From positions 40,444 to 104,443 of the forward strand of contig JBNLFS010000020.1 in assembly GCA_050305635.1 (NCBI GenBank): a stretch of 64,000 bases of DNA, read 5' to 3'. Below, in pieces: positions 39,622 through 48,364 of this stretch. Position 1 is the first letter of the stretch; each line of letters starts with the position of its first letter. The position numbers were made by a program, and so were the translations under genes. The notes under the pieces were generated by a model. It saw only the letters and a program-made list of their open reading frames with translations, did not search any database and was not told the origin of the DNA. The stretch comes from Thiodiazotropha sp050305635. GTDB lineage: Bacteria; Pseudomonadota; Gammaproteobacteria; Chromatiales; Chromatiaceae.

Positions 39622-40227
39622 TTACACGAACAGATTCACATCCGCCTTGAGCGCGCGGGGTAGAAAGCTGGCCGCCCCGACCCACTCCTCGATCTCCGGA
39701 ATGAAGGCCTCCTTGGGGTAGTCGAACAGATCCACGGTCATCTGGCAGGCCACCAGTTTTACCTCCGCCTCCAGGCACAGGGCCCGCAACTCATCGATGG
39801 GCGCCACGCCCTTGTCGTTCATGGTGCGACGCATCAGCCGAGTGGCCATTTCCTCGAAACCGGGCATCAGGGTCATGAGCGAGGTAGGCAGGGGGATCTC
39901 CTTGCCTTGCAGCCACCCCGGACCCACCGGGAGTTTCATCGGCATGGCCGGGTTGCCCAGGGGCGTGACCTTCAGATCCAGATCCCGTTTCAGCAGGTTC
40001 AGACCGTAGAAGGTGAAGAAGATCGACACATCCCAGCCCAGGGCCCCTGCGGTGGAAGCCAGAATGAACGGGGGATAGGCCATGTCCAGAGTGCCCTTGG
40101 TGGCGATGATGGTCATCGAAGGGGTGTGTGCGGCCTCCCGCTGAGCCATCTTTTCATCGAAGCGCTGATCAAACCAGGCGTCCAGCTCCTGATCCGGCCA
40201 CGGAGTTTTGATTGCGGTGGAGTTCAT
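39622..40227 (-). CDS. DsrE/DsrF-like (DsrE2-type) sulfur-transfer protein
   Basis: A 201-residue protein of the DsrE/DsrF/DrsH family, the DsrE2 branch that accompanies TusA in sulfur oxidisers. The fold starts at MTIIATKGTLDMAYPP and contains DVSIFFTFYGLNLLK. Candidate sulfur-carrying cysteines are Cys151 (ALCLEAE) and Cys161 (LVACQMTVDLF), the latter in the conserved position. Its role would be to pass persulfide sulfur to or from TusA in the cytoplasm. It lies 16 bp after tusA, in one operon. Confidence 0.88.
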   Translation of the reverse strand: MNSTAIKTPWPDQELDAWFDQRFDEKMAQREAAHTPSMTIIATKGTLDMAYPPFILASTAGALGWDVSIFFTFYGLNLLKRDLDLKVTPLGNPAMPMKLPVGPGWLQGKEIPLPTSLMTLMPGFEEMATRLMRRTMNDKGVAPIDELRALCLEAEVKLVACQMTVDLFDYPKEAFIPEIEEWVGAASFLPRALKADVNLFV

Positions 40228-40243
40228 AGGGCTGCCTCCCGTG

Positions 40244-40474
40244 TCAGGACTTGCGGATCCGGAAATGGAATTCTCCGGACTGCTGTTGGCTGGAGAGCAT
40301 TTCGTGACCGGTCTGTTCGCAGAATGAGCTTAGGTCCTTTACGGAACCGGGGTCGGTCGCGGCGATCTCCAGCACCTCTCCGGTGGACAGAGTCGCCAGC
40401 GCCTTTTTGGTCCGCAGGATCGGCAGGGGACAGTTGAGGCCGCGGGCGTCCAGGGTGTGCATGGGTTCGTTCAT
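40244..40474 (-). CDS. tusA: Sulfur carrier protein TusA
   Basis: A 76-residue TusA/SirA-fold protein. The active motif LNCPLPILRTKKAL has the persulfide-bearing Cys15 in the CPxP signature. It shuttles sulfur in oxidation pathways or in tRNA thiolation; the DsrE2 neighbour favours the oxidation network. The ATG at 40474 follows AAGGAG. A TetR-type operator lies 33 bp upstream (40508-40523), and the regulator gene is just beyond. Confidence 0.95.
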   Translation of the reverse strand: MNEPMHTLDARGLNCPLPILRTKKALATLSTGEVLEIAATDPGSVKDLSSFCEQTGHEMLSSQQQSGEFHFRIRKS

Positions 40475-40507
40475 GGGATGTCACTCCTTGTTTGTCGATG
40501 GAACGAG

Positions 40508-40523
40508 TCGACCGGTCGGTCAA
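40508..40523. promoter_or_regulatory. TetR-type operator in front of tusA-dsrE2
   Basis: TCGACCGGTCGGTCAA, nearly identical to the 16-bp site at 41165-41180 before the regulator gene (two T/C differences). A centred palindrome GACC-GGT(C/T)-GGTC is shared. It lies between the end of the TetR gene and the tusA start, where a repressor would block tusA transcription. Confidence 0.72.
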
Positions 40524-40541
40524 CTCTTGGATCAAAAAAAT

Positions 40542-41150
40542 TCAATTGGTCAGGGGACGTTCGATCCTCAGGGTTTTGATCGCCGGTCCGAGGATGCGCA
40601 CCACCTCCGGGTCGTTGCGGCTCTTGGCCAGCAGAATCACCCCTTCCAGATAGGCCAGCATCGCCTGGGCGGTCGCCGCGGTATCGAGGGCCGGCATGAG
40701 ACCCATGCTCACGGCCTCGTCGAGGGTCTCGTGAAAGCGGGCGCTGGCCTTCTCGAACACCGCGTTGATCCGGGCGCGTATCACCTCGTCCCGGGTGCTG
40801 ATCTCCAGGGCCAGGTTACCGAACAGGCACCCCGGCATGCGGCCTTCCAGATCCTTCGCCGCCTTCTGCCAGTAGTAGGCCGCATCGACCAGATAGTCGA
40901 GCCGTTCCAGGGGTGGCAGGTCCCGGTCGAAGGCCTCGGCGACGAATCCGTGGGCCCAGTCGTCGGCCATGTCGTCGATGACCGCCATGGCCAGATCCTG
41001 CTTGGACGGAAAAAAATGGTAGAAGCTGCCTTTCTGTACCTGGGCGAGCTCGCAGATCTCCTTGATGCCCACGTCCGCGTAACTGCGCCCGTGAAAGAGT
41101 TCGCGGGCGGTGCTGAGAATACGGGTGCGGGTGTCGAGGGCTTGATTCAT
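40542..41150 (-). CDS. TetR/AcrR family regulator of the tusA-dsrE2 locus
   Basis: A 202-residue one-domain regulator; the ATG at 41150 begins MNQALDTRTRIL. N-terminal HTH: VGIKEICELAQVQKGSFYHFFPSKQDL. The C-terminal ligand domain resembles the NemR/AcuR-like group (GCLFGNLALEIS, with one Cys). The sharing of one palindrome before this gene and before tusA points to autoregulation and control of the sulfur-carrier pair. The ligand is unknown; a reactive sulfur or electrophile signal is possible because of the Cys in GCLFGN. Confidence 0.88.
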   Translation of the reverse strand: MNQALDTRTRILSTARELFHGRSYADVGIKEICELAQVQKGSFYHFFPSKQDLAMAVIDDMADDWAHGFVAEAFDRDLPPLERLDYLVDAAYYWQKAAKDLEGRMPGCLFGNLALEISTRDEVIRARINAVFEKASARFHETLDEAVSMGLMPALDTAATAQAMLAYLEGVILLAKSRNDPEVVRILGPAIKTLRIERPLTN

Positions 41151-41164
41151 GGTGTTGAGTATAG

Positions 41165-41180
41165 TTGACCGGTTGGTCAA
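41165..41180. promoter_or_regulatory. TetR autoregulatory operator
   Basis: TTGACCGGTTGGTCAA: 6-bp perfect arms TTGACC/GGTCAA around GGTT, 15 bp upstream of the regulator start. The same site is at 40508-40523. It could also affect the divergent isochorismatase-family gene. Confidence 0.75.
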
Positions 41181-41367
41181 GTCAAGTGTTGGTTGCCAAT
41201 GTGGCGTTTCCGGACAGGGGGCAAGTGTATCCCTTGTTACAGAACCCGTAGGTACCTATCCCGGACAATGCGAGCCACTGCGGTCTTCCCGATGTGGTCA
41301 ATACACAGGGGTAGAACCTGGGTGGACTGTGGTGTTTTTGCTCACCCATGACATAGAGGTCTCAACG

Positions 41368-42093
41368 ATGAATAAATCGATATTGTCCTTTTTGCTTACG
41401 TTCTTCCTGTTCAACTTTTTATCTTCAGCATCGTCCAGTGAAGCGGTGGATCTGCCGACCTTGGAAAAGGCCCGCACTGCTGTGTTGATCACCGATCCTC
41501 AAAATGAATTTCTCGATCCTAAAGGCAAGCTCTATCCACTGATGGCGGATAATCTGAAAGCGCTGAATGGTATCGATAACATCGAACGGCTGATGCAGGC
41601 CGCCAAAAAATCCGGAATCCTCCTGGCGGTGGATCCCCTGGTCTATACCGCTTTGGACGGCCATTGGATTCATGCCGGTGCCCTGCAGCGTAAACTTCTG
41701 GATATGCAGGCGCTGCATCGGGCGAACCTGACCGATAACAAAGGGTTCGAAGGTTCCGGAGCCGATTTCTACACGCCCTTCAAACGTTACATCCTGGATG
41801 GAAAAACCCTCGTTGTCTCGCCGCACAAGATGTATGGGCCGGAAAGCAACGATCTGATTTATCAGCTTCGCAGCCGTGGCGTGGATACCGTGATTCTGGG
41901 CGGCATGGTGGCGAACCTGTGCGTAGATTCCCATATGCGCGCGTTGATGGAAAACGGCTTCCGGGTCTATGTGGTGAAAGATGCCGTGGCGGCTCCGGGT
42001 AAAGAGGCCTATCAGGCTGCTTTGGTGAACTACGGCATGATTGCCAATGGTGTTTTGTCCACGGAGCAGGCGCTGCAGGTGCTGGTGCGTTGA
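41368..42093 (+). CDS. Exported isochorismatase-family cysteine hydrolase
   Basis: A 241-residue protein. The catalytic triad of the cysteine hydrolase (isochorismatase/nicotinamidase) family is complete: Asp43 in LITDPQNEF, Lys154 in SPHKMYGP and Cys185 in GGMVANLCVDSHMRAL with the preceding non-prolyl Val-Ala. An N-terminal signal peptide (ILSFLLTFFLFNFLSS) predicts a periplasmic location, unusual for a family that is mostly cytoplasmic. The ATG at 41368 follows GAGGT. The substrate is unknown. It is divergent from the TetR gene. Confidence 0.88.
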   Translation: MNKSILSFLLTFFLFNFLSSASSSEAVDLPTLEKARTAVLITDPQNEFLDPKGKLYPLMADNLKALNGIDNIERLMQAAKKSGILLAVDPLVYTALDGHWIHAGALQRKLLDMQALHRANLTDNKGFEGSGADFYTPFKRYILDGKTLVVSPHKMYGPESNDLIYQLRSRGVDTVILGGMVANLCVDSHMRALMENGFRVYVVKDAVAAPGKEAYQAALVNYGMIANGVLSTEQALQVLVR

Positions 42094-42800
42094 ATGCGTT
42101 CAAGAGCAGTGGAGTATCTGTGATGTGAGGATCACGCTGGGAAGGGGTTGCCTGCAGCCGCCCCTTCTCAGTGGTCATTCAGAAGGAAGTTGTGTGAACC
42201 CCTGCTTGCGATTGTGTATTTGAAATTATTGCCGAGTTCATTGCTGTTCTCGTTTGAGGAAGATGGTTGAGGAATTCGTCACTTTCCGGGTGCTTGCGAT
42301 GTTAATAGTGTGATGTTGGTCACGCTTATTGACACTGTTCGGCGAGTGCGTCCATTTTTATTAGGGAATGTTGGCGTTTCAGGTTGAACAGAGTGCGTTG
42401 AGACATATAGCATGAATTGAACAAGGCCCAATGCTCTGGGCCAAGGAATGGGTCGAGTTGCTATGATGGATATTGGAGTTCAGGCGCAAACGCGGATCAG
42501 AATCCCGCACTTGCAAAAGCCTGGTCAGGAAGAACCTCCCCTCGTCTGCGGTGCCGATGCTGCGGATACCGATTTGAAGCATACGCCTTTTTTCCTCCGT
42601 ATTTGTGACGCGTTCATATCGATTTGCGTGATGTGCGGTGAAAACGTCGTTCTCAGAATTTCATCTCTAGTTACCGATTTCTCGTCAAAGCACCCATCGC
42701 AGTACCAGTAAATCAAGTACCACCTTAATAGAATTTCGTTGGAAGGCAGATGCAACTGCACTCCAAGAAACCGAATTTGGATTGAAGAAGGAATACAATA
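42094..42800. other. Intergenic region upstream of the rhs gene
   Basis: About 700 bp with lower GC than its surroundings. Short open frames occur on both strands (for example 42525-42761 minus), but none has a ribosome site or a recognised product. It contains a small hairpin GGCCCA/TGGGCC near 42425-42442 and the CRP-like site at 42309-42324. Confidence 0.45.
42309..42324. promoter_or_regulatory. CRP/Vfr-like site
   Basis: TGTGA-TGTTGG-TCACG, nine of ten consensus positions of TGTGA-N6-TCACA, in a longer near-palindrome AATAGTG...CGCTTATT. TTGACA follows four bases later. It lies about 480 bp before the rhs start, far for direct activation unless the 5' leader is long. Confidence 0.33.
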
Positions 42801-45800
42801 ATGAAGCAGGATGTCCGAATGGAATCATGTCCTAACCATAGCCACCTGAAAAATATACTGACCCTGTGCTATGCATCTCTGATCGCCCTCGCCACTCCGC
42901 TCTATGCCGGCTATGAATGCACTTATGACGAGGTGACGGTCGATCCGACTGATCCCTATCTGACATGTGTAACAACGTGTCAGACACAGTTGCATTGGGT
43001 TCCGCCCAATAACATGCTCTCCTGCAATTTTCTTCATCAGCAGAACTGGTGCATGAGATATTGTGCGGATGCCGAAGAAGATGTCTGTGAAGGCAATCCC
43101 ATTCAACTGTCCAGCGGAGCAAAACTCCAGGCGGAAATCGACTACCAGGGCAATGGCGAGTATCCATTGGTCCTGAGCCGAAATTACAGTTCCGCATGGA
43201 CCATGCCGGATGGCCATTGGGGGGAGCACTGGCTCGGTACCGGATCCTCTCGCATCGTGAGTGTCAATACGGATAATGAAGGCGATGTTTACACGGCGGT
43301 ACGTCCGAACGGCTCATATCTAAAATTCGCCTGGATCAGCGGTGGGGGCGGTGCGACCCGGCCTGTCAAAACCGACACGAATGCAAGTCTGACACTTTAC
43401 AACTATCAGGATGGCTACATCTGGGTATTGAGACTGCCCGATGGCACCCATGAAGTTTATGACTTCGATATGCAGGCGTTTATCGCGGATCAGCGTTACA
43501 CCTCAAGATTGTTATGGACGAAATGGCGTGGTGGACTGCGCCATACCTATGCTTATGACACCGAAGGGCGAGTGGAGACCATTACTCACACCAACGGCCG
43601 CCAATTGCAGTTCGTTTACGATTCTCAAGGTCGGGTGGAACAGGTTATTGCACCGGAAGAACAGGTTTTCAGCTATCAGTATGACTTGCTAGGCAATCTG
43701 GCTTCGGTGACCTATCCGGGGCCAGCCTCTGAAGAGGCCGGCGATACAGCCACAAAAACGTATCTCTACGAAGATGCGCGGCATCCGTATCATCTGACCG
43801 GTATCGTCGATGAGCACGGACAGCAATTCGCTCATTATGCATACGATGAGGAAGGACGTGCCGTACTCAGCGAACACGGTGAAGGAGCGGAGCGTGTCGA
43901 GGTTTTGCAGTATGGCGATAATGTTCGTACTCGCAACGCCTTAGGCAAAGAGACGATATACCATTTCGGTACAGCCGGTAGTGGAGCGGGTACCATCCGT
44001 CAACTTCTGAGTGTCGATGGGGAGGCGAGTGCCAGTTGCGCCGCTTCGAACAGCAGCACTAGCTATGATGCCAACGGTTTCAGGGATCTGCTTAAAGACG
44101 CAAACGATCACTATACGGATTTTGACTACGATGACCGAGGTCAATTGATTCGACGCACCGAACCTTTGGTTATGGTGGATGGAAATCTGGAACCGCTACC
44201 GGAAACGCGCATTGTCGAGACCGACTGGATAGGGAGTCCGGCGCTGAATCTTCCCGTTGAACAGCGCGAACCGGGTAAAACCACCCGTTATACCTATCAG
44301 AATGATCGTGTGATTACGCGAACCGAGACCGATACGGCCGAGCAGACCGTGCCTTACGGTACACAAGGCAATACGCGGATCTGGACCTACAGCTATACCT
44401 TTTACGATTCCGAGCAAAGCCAGATTGAGACACTTGCCCTGGATGGTCCGCTGCCCGGAGCGGAAGATACCCGGCGCTATACATTCGACCTTATGGGCAA
44501 TCTGATTCGCTATGTAAACCCATTGGGTCAGTCGATCGACTACAGCAACCATACCCCTCAAGGTCAACCGGGCCGAATCGTCGACGCGAACGGGTTAGTG
44601 ACCGATATGAGCTATAACGCTGTGGGGCTCCTGACGGAAGCCCGCGTTTTTTCACAGCAAGGTACGGTAGTCACGGGTTTTGCCTATCATCCCAACCGTC
44701 TGATCAGCCGGATTACCTTGGATGACGGAAGCTATCTTTCGTTTGATTACAATACCGCCCACCATCTGACGGCGATTGCCAATGACCGGGGTGAACGCAT
44801 CGAATACTCGCCGAATCTTCTGGATGGAGCATGGGCTGAAGAGATCGTGCGATCGGGTAGTGGCGCAATTGTGCGAACCAAGCAAAGGGTATTTGACGAA
44901 CTGGGAAGGCTGGTCCGATTGCTGGGAGCCAATTCACAGCAGACCGATTATCACTACGACCTGGTGGGAAACCCTGTCGGCTTGATCGAACAGGGCGACG
45001 GTTTTCAAGCGGAAACGCTATCCAGTTATGATGGACTTAACCGTCTTACGGAACTCACCGATCCCCTGGAGCATCTGATTCGGTTAGGCTACGACCGGCA
45101 GGGAAATCTCAATGAGGTGACAGATCAGCTGGGCAGGCAGACCCGATACGTCTATGACGGTTTCGGCAATCTGATCCAGCAAATCAGCCCCGATACAGGG
45201 ACTACCACCTATACCTACGACGAGGCTGGAAATCCACGCGACAAAACCGACGCTCGTAATATTACCTCGACCTACGCGTATGACCTTCTCAATCGCCTGA
45301 CCGACGTCCACTATCCGGACAGTCGCTTGGATAGAGCCTATCGGTATGATCAGGGCATCAATGGGATTGGCCATCTGACGCGAATGAGTGATGCCGAGGG
45401 GATGACCGATTTCGCTTATAACGATGTCGGCAGTCTGATCCGCCAGACACGGACCAGCCAGGACGGAGTAGTCACCACATTTGAGTATGCCTACGATGCG
45501 CAGGGACGTATCGCGAGTCAGACCTATCCTTCGGGCAACCGTCTTGAATTCAGCTATGCACAGGGGCAGTTGAGTGAATTGATCCTGCAGAGACCGGACG
45601 GAAGTCGTCAGTCCCTGGCCGGCAATCTGGATTATCTGCCCTTCGGATCGGTTCAATCCCTGGCATACGGAAATGGTCTGGTTCTGACGCGTAGCTATGA
45701 TCAGGATTACCGAATGACCGGTCAAACCATACCGGGCGTGCTCGAAAGCCGTTACAGCTACGATCCGATGAACAATATAACCGGTTGGGAAGATTTATTG

Positions 45801-47498
45801 AACACCAGCCTAAGTCGGCACTTCCAGTACGACGCCCTCAATCGTTTGATCGTAGCTGAGCGTGACCCTTACAACGGGACCAGTTATGTATACGATGCGC
45901 TCGGAAATCGCGAAAGCACCATGACATGGACAATCCGGGGATTTTCGAGCAGTACCACCGACCTTCCGGACTATGACGAAGCGGGTAATGCGATTCAGGG
46001 ACCTATGGAGCGCTATGGTTACGATGACACCAATCGGATGGTCGATCTCACAAAGGGAACGACCCATGCTAACTACGGCTACAACGGCAAAGGCGAGCGG
46101 GTGCGCAAAACGGTCAATGGGGAAACTACCCGGTTTCGATACGGACCGTCGGGTGAGCTGTTAGGCGAATACAACCAGGCAGGAGAGTTGATTCGCGAGT
46201 ATGTCTATCTGAGAGGCCAGCCGATCGCACAGATCCAGCCAAATCATGAACCAGCCGTTATCGACTTCACTCAAACCACGGTGTTAAGTTACGGTGGAGG
46301 CACCAGCCAGGATGTCATGGGGACTGTCGAAGTGAACGAAAGCGGCGTTACCATGGCGGGCAATACCTGGAAGAAAATTGCCTTCCCCTATACGGTGACC
46401 CCGAACACTGTTCTGGAATTCGATTTCCAAAGCGCCCAACAGGGCGAACTGCACGGCATCGGCTTCGATACCGATGACGCCATAAGTCCAGATCGCAGTT
46501 TTATCGTCTACGGCACTCAATCCTGGGGCATCCGCAGCGAAGGTCGCTACAACGGCAGCGGACAACAGCATTTTGTGATACCGGTAGGGAACTACTTTAC
46601 CGGCACTATGCAATGGCTGACGTTGACCAACGACCATGATGTGGCCAATCCGACCGGAGAGAGTCAATTCCGTAATGTTCGAGTGTATGAATCCGGCGCA
46701 GAGATGGCTGGAGGTGCCTCGACTCTTGTGTATCTACATACCGACCACCTTGGAGCGGTGGTCAAGGCGACGGATCAATACCAGGATATCGTCTGGGATG
46801 CGGTGCGCGAGCCGTTCGGGCGTCGGTTTGTTACGGTAAATCAGATTGAAATGCCGCTGGGGTTTCCGGGGCAGTATTATGATCAGGAGTCTGGTAACTT
46901 CTACAACTACTTTAGGGATTATGATCCGAGTACGGGACGATATTTGCAAAGTGATCCTATCGGCTTATTAGGTGGAATCAACACATATGCTTATGTGGCT
47001 GGGAATCCACTTTTCTATGCAGACCCTTATGGTCTCTCGAAGTTAACGATTGGTTATAATGATGGTACTTCGGTCTCAATTGACAACCCAAGTGCGCAAG
47101 ATTTTGTGAACACAATAAATAATTCTCCAAATAACTCTATAACAAATGTGCAGCAAATGGGGCATGGAAATACTTCTTCGATATGTATATCAGCTGGCAC
47201 TGGCTGTAGCGGTTATATTTATAATGATGGTGGAATATATGGCAATGACGGCTATCTAGGAAATCTACAGGATATCCTTAAGGACAAATTAGCAGAGGAA
47301 TCAGAGATAAATTTAGAAGGGTGCAACAATGCATCAGGCGACGATAATATTACCAAGAGGTTGAGTGAGATGTTTCCAGGCGTAAATGTAACGGGTGGAA
47401 ATGGGTATCAATTCGGTTATGAAAATCATTGGCTTTTTGGTAATAGTTCTAGTTCATGGGGTTTTAAAAGAACCTACAGAAATGGTGTCGCGAAATAG
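42801..47498 (+). CDS. Rhs/YD-repeat polymorphic toxin with caspase-like tip
   Basis: A 1565-residue exported Rhs protein. A signal-like segment (LCYASLIALATPLYAG) and a Cys-rich N-terminus precede many YD repeats (residues about 110-1290) that form the Rhs shell. The core ends with RYLQSDPIGLLGGINTYAYV and NPLFYADPYGL, where the tip should be autocleaved. The AT-rich C-terminal tip (about 1415-1565) has Gly-His-Gly at 1454-1456 and LEGCNNA with Cys1508, the His-Gly/Cys arrangement of clan CD cysteine peptidases. Toxicity and peptidase activity are inferences. A small membrane protein gene follows 6 bp later and is the candidate immunity gene. Confidence 0.92.
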   Translation: MKQDVRMESCPNHSHLKNILTLCYASLIALATPLYAGYECTYDEVTVDPTDPYLTCVTTCQTQLHWVPPNNMLSCNFLHQQNWCMRYCADAEEDVCEGNPIQLSSGAKLQAEIDYQGNGEYPLVLSRNYSSAWTMPDGHWGEHWLGTGSSRIVSVNTDNEGDVYTAVRPNGSYLKFAWISGGGGATRPVKTDTNASLTLYNYQDGYIWVLRLPDGTHEVYDFDMQAFIADQRYTSRLLWTKWRGGLRHTYAYDTEGRVETITHTNGRQLQFVYDSQGRVEQVIAPEEQVFSYQYDLLGNLASVTYPGPASEEAGDTATKTYLYEDARHPYHLTGIVDEHGQQFAHYAYDEEGRAVLSEHGEGAERVEVLQYGDNVRTRNALGKETIYHFGTAGSGAGTIRQLLSVDGEASASCAASNSSTSYDANGFRDLLKDANDHYTDFDYDDRGQLIRRTEPLVMVDGNLEPLPETRIVETDWIGSPALNLPVEQREPGKTTRYTYQNDRVITRTETDTAEQTVPYGTQGNTRIWTYSYTFYDSEQSQIETLALDGPLPGAEDTRRYTFDLMGNLIRYVNPLGQSIDYSNHTPQGQPGRIVDANGLVTDMSYNAVGLLTEARVFSQQGTVVTGFAYHPNRLISRITLDDGSYLSFDYNTAHHLTAIANDRGERIEYSPNLLDGAWAEEIVRSGSGAIVRTKQRVFDELGRLVRLLGANSQQTDYHYDLVGNPVGLIEQGDGFQAETLSSYDGLNRLTELTDPLEHLIRLGYDRQGNLNEVTDQLGRQTRYVYDGFGNLIQQISPDTGTTTYTYDEAGNPRDKTDARNITSTYAYDLLNRLTDVHYPDSRLDRAYRYDQGINGIGHLTRMSDAEGMTDFAYNDVGSLIRQTRTSQDGVVTTFEYAYDAQGRIASQTYPSGNRLEFSYAQGQLSELILQRPDGSRQSLAGNLDYLPFGSVQSLAYGNGLVLTRSYDQDYRMTGQTIPGVLESRYSYDPMNNITGWEDLLNTSLSRHFQYDALNRLIVAERDPYNGTSYVYDALGNRESTMTWTIRGFSSSTTDLPDYDEAGNAIQGPMERYGYDDTNRMVDLTKGTTHANYGYNGKGERVRKTVNGETTRFRYGPSGELLGEYNQAGELIREYVYLRGQPIAQIQPNHEPAVIDFTQTTVLSYGGGTSQDVMGTVEVNESGVTMAGNTWKKIAFPYTVTPNTVLEFDFQSAQQGELHGIGFDTDDAISPDRSFIVYGTQSWGIRSEGRYNGSGQQHFVIPVGNYFTGTMQWLTLTNDHDVANPTGESQFRNVRVYESGAEMAGGASTLVYLHTDHLGAVVKATDQYQDIVWDAVREPFGRRFVTVNQIEMPLGFPGQYYDQESGNFYNYFRDYDPSTGRYLQSDPIGLLGGINTYAYVAGNPLFYADPYGLSKLTIGYNDGTSVSIDNPSAQDFVNTINNSPNNSITNVQQMGHGNTSSICISAGTGCSGYIYNDGGIYGNDGYLGNLQDILKDKLAEESEINLEGCNNASGDDNITKRLSEMFPGVNVTGGNGYQFGYENHWLFGNSSSSWGFKRTYRNGVAK

Positions 47499-47504
47499 GA
47501 TCTG

Positions 47505-47822
47505 ATGCTTGTGTTTATGAGCGATTATTTGGAGGAAATTGTTTATTTTACTCTTCCTGTACTATTTTTTTTGGTAGTTAGATTTGTGCTTAGAACTAAG
47601 TCTAACCTACCGATTGTCCATTATTTTGTGGTTTCGCTGGTGGTCGGTATTCTATCCGCAATCTTTGGGCCAAGATGTTTATGCAGTGACCTTAATGAGA
47701 AAGTCTTTGGGGCTATATTTTTCGCCGGTGCGGTAGCGGTAATTACTTCTTTAGCCTTTTTATTTGTAGATTTATATTTGATACGCCATGTGGAAGTAAA
47801 GAATGAGCCGGGGTCAGAGTAA
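47505..47822 (+). CDS. Small membrane protein, candidate Rhs immunity protein 1
   Basis: A 105-residue protein with three predicted membrane helices (IVYFTLPVLFFLVVRFVL; VHYFVVSLVVGILSAIFG; VFGAIFFAGAVAVITSLAFL). It starts 6 bp after the rhs stop, is AT-rich like the Rhs tip and has no family I recognise. Position and composition fit an immunity protein acting in the inner membrane. The final codons (PGSE, stop) lie inside the palindromic repeat at 47810-47837, so the native C-terminus may have been replaced. Confidence 0.6.
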   Translation: MLVFMSDYLEEIVYFTLPVLFFLVVRFVLRTKSNLPIVHYFVVSLVVGILSAIFGPRCLCSDLNEKVFGAIFFAGAVAVITSLAFLFVDLYLIRHVEVKNEPGSE

Positions 47823-47837
47823 ATCTACTCCGACCCC
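47810..47837. repeat. GGGGTCAGAGTA palindromic repeat
   Basis: GGGGTCAGAGTA (47810-47821) and TACTCCGACCCC (47826-47837), inverted with one mismatch. This motif is a widespread REP-type sequence in gammaproteobacteria. It carries the stop codon of the membrane protein gene. Confidence 0.7.
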
Positions 47838-47853
47838 GTACAGAAGGAGTAAA

Positions 47854-47887
47854 CAAAAGCCCTGCCCTGCGAAGAGCGGGGCTTTTG
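47854..47887. terminator. Bidirectional terminator-like hairpin
   Basis: CAAAAGCCC (47854-47862) pairs with GGGCTTTTG (47879-47887); A- and T-rich arm ends provide a U-tract in either direction. It separates the rightward rhs/immunity transcript from the leftward symE genes. Confidence 0.65.
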
Positions 47888-47890
47888 CGT

Positions 47891-48085
47891 TCACTCCTCC
47901 ACGACAGTCAAGACCAGACAGCCGTGCATGACCCGGATGCGCACCGGCACCCGGATATCGAACCCGGCCTGGGCCAGCCATCGGCCTTTCATCTGCAGCC
48001 AGGGCACCGGCACCGACTGGCCCGATGACCGGGACGGTTCATCCTTGCGAGGCGGATAGTCGTAGAAAACTTACTACTTGGACAT
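47891..48085 (-). pseudogene. symE-like toxin gene with early stop codons
   Basis: Minus strand. The body encodes a typical SymE: YDYPPRKDEPSR, VPWLQMKGRWLAQAGFDI and VRVMHGCLVLTVVEE, stop at 47891. The apparent start ATG-TCC-AAG at 48085 is followed at once by TAG and TAA in the same frame, so the gene is broken at codons 4-5 unless a downstream non-ATG start is used. SymE proteins are endoribonuclease-like toxins with an AbrB-type fold. It is the first of two tandem symE copies in the rhs array. Confidence 0.65.
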
Positions 48086-48335
48086 CCATGATAACGAAGG
48101 GGCCAATGGCCACTTCGTTTATTGTTAATGATGTGGCGGGCTTGTTCTCTACGATCAACACCAGACAACCGTGCATGATCCGAATCTTGACAGAGACGTT
48201 GATCTCGAACATAGCCTGATTAAGCCAGTGGCCTTTAAGCTGGATCGAGGGCACGGGCCGCCCGGCACCGACAGGGTCATCCTTGAGCTTGCGCATGCAA
48301 TAGCCCTGATTGACTTTGATATGCTGCGTGGACAT
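48039..48335 (-). CDS. symE: SymE-family protein with read-through tail
   Basis: 98 residues from the ATG at 48335. Residues about 28-63 match SymE: RPVPSIQLKGHWLNQAMFEI and KIRIMHGCLVLIVE. The usual stop after this motif is absent; translation continues about 34 residues through repeat sequence and into the broken symE copy in another frame. The N-terminal CMRKLKDDP is a degraded form of the family PPRKDEP. A 17-bp hairpin (48338-48374) ends two bases before the start codon and would control initiation. It is possibly decaying. Confidence 0.55.
   Translation of the reverse strand: MSTQHIKVNQGYCMRKLKDDPVGAGRPVPSIQLKGHWLNQAMFEINVSVKIRIMHGCLVLIVENKPATSLTINEVAIGPFVIMDVQVVSFLRLSASQG
48080..48124. 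repeat. symE-leader repeat, copy R1 (diverged)
   Basis: A third, more diverged copy of the repeat seen at 48322 and 49768. It shares GACATCCA, AAGGGGCCAATGGCC and CTTCGTTTATTG. It covers the 5' end of the broken symE gene. Confidence 0.6.
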
Positions 48336-48364
48336 CTACAACAACAAAGGGGCCAACGGCCCCT
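48322..48364. repeat. symE-leader direct repeat, copy R2
   Basis: 43 bp, TGCTGCGTG...GGCCCCT, matching 49768-49810 with three mismatches in the same orientation. On the minus strand it includes the first codons and the leader of symE. R2 and R3 bracket the displaced rhs tip, its core fragment and its partner gene. Confidence 0.82.

Noticed and set aside
42525..42761. Minus-strand ORF with RWYLIYWY, faintly like the start of an IS6-type transposase
   Set aside because: The rest of the frame has no DDE-transposase motif, no ribosome site and no terminal inverted repeats around it.
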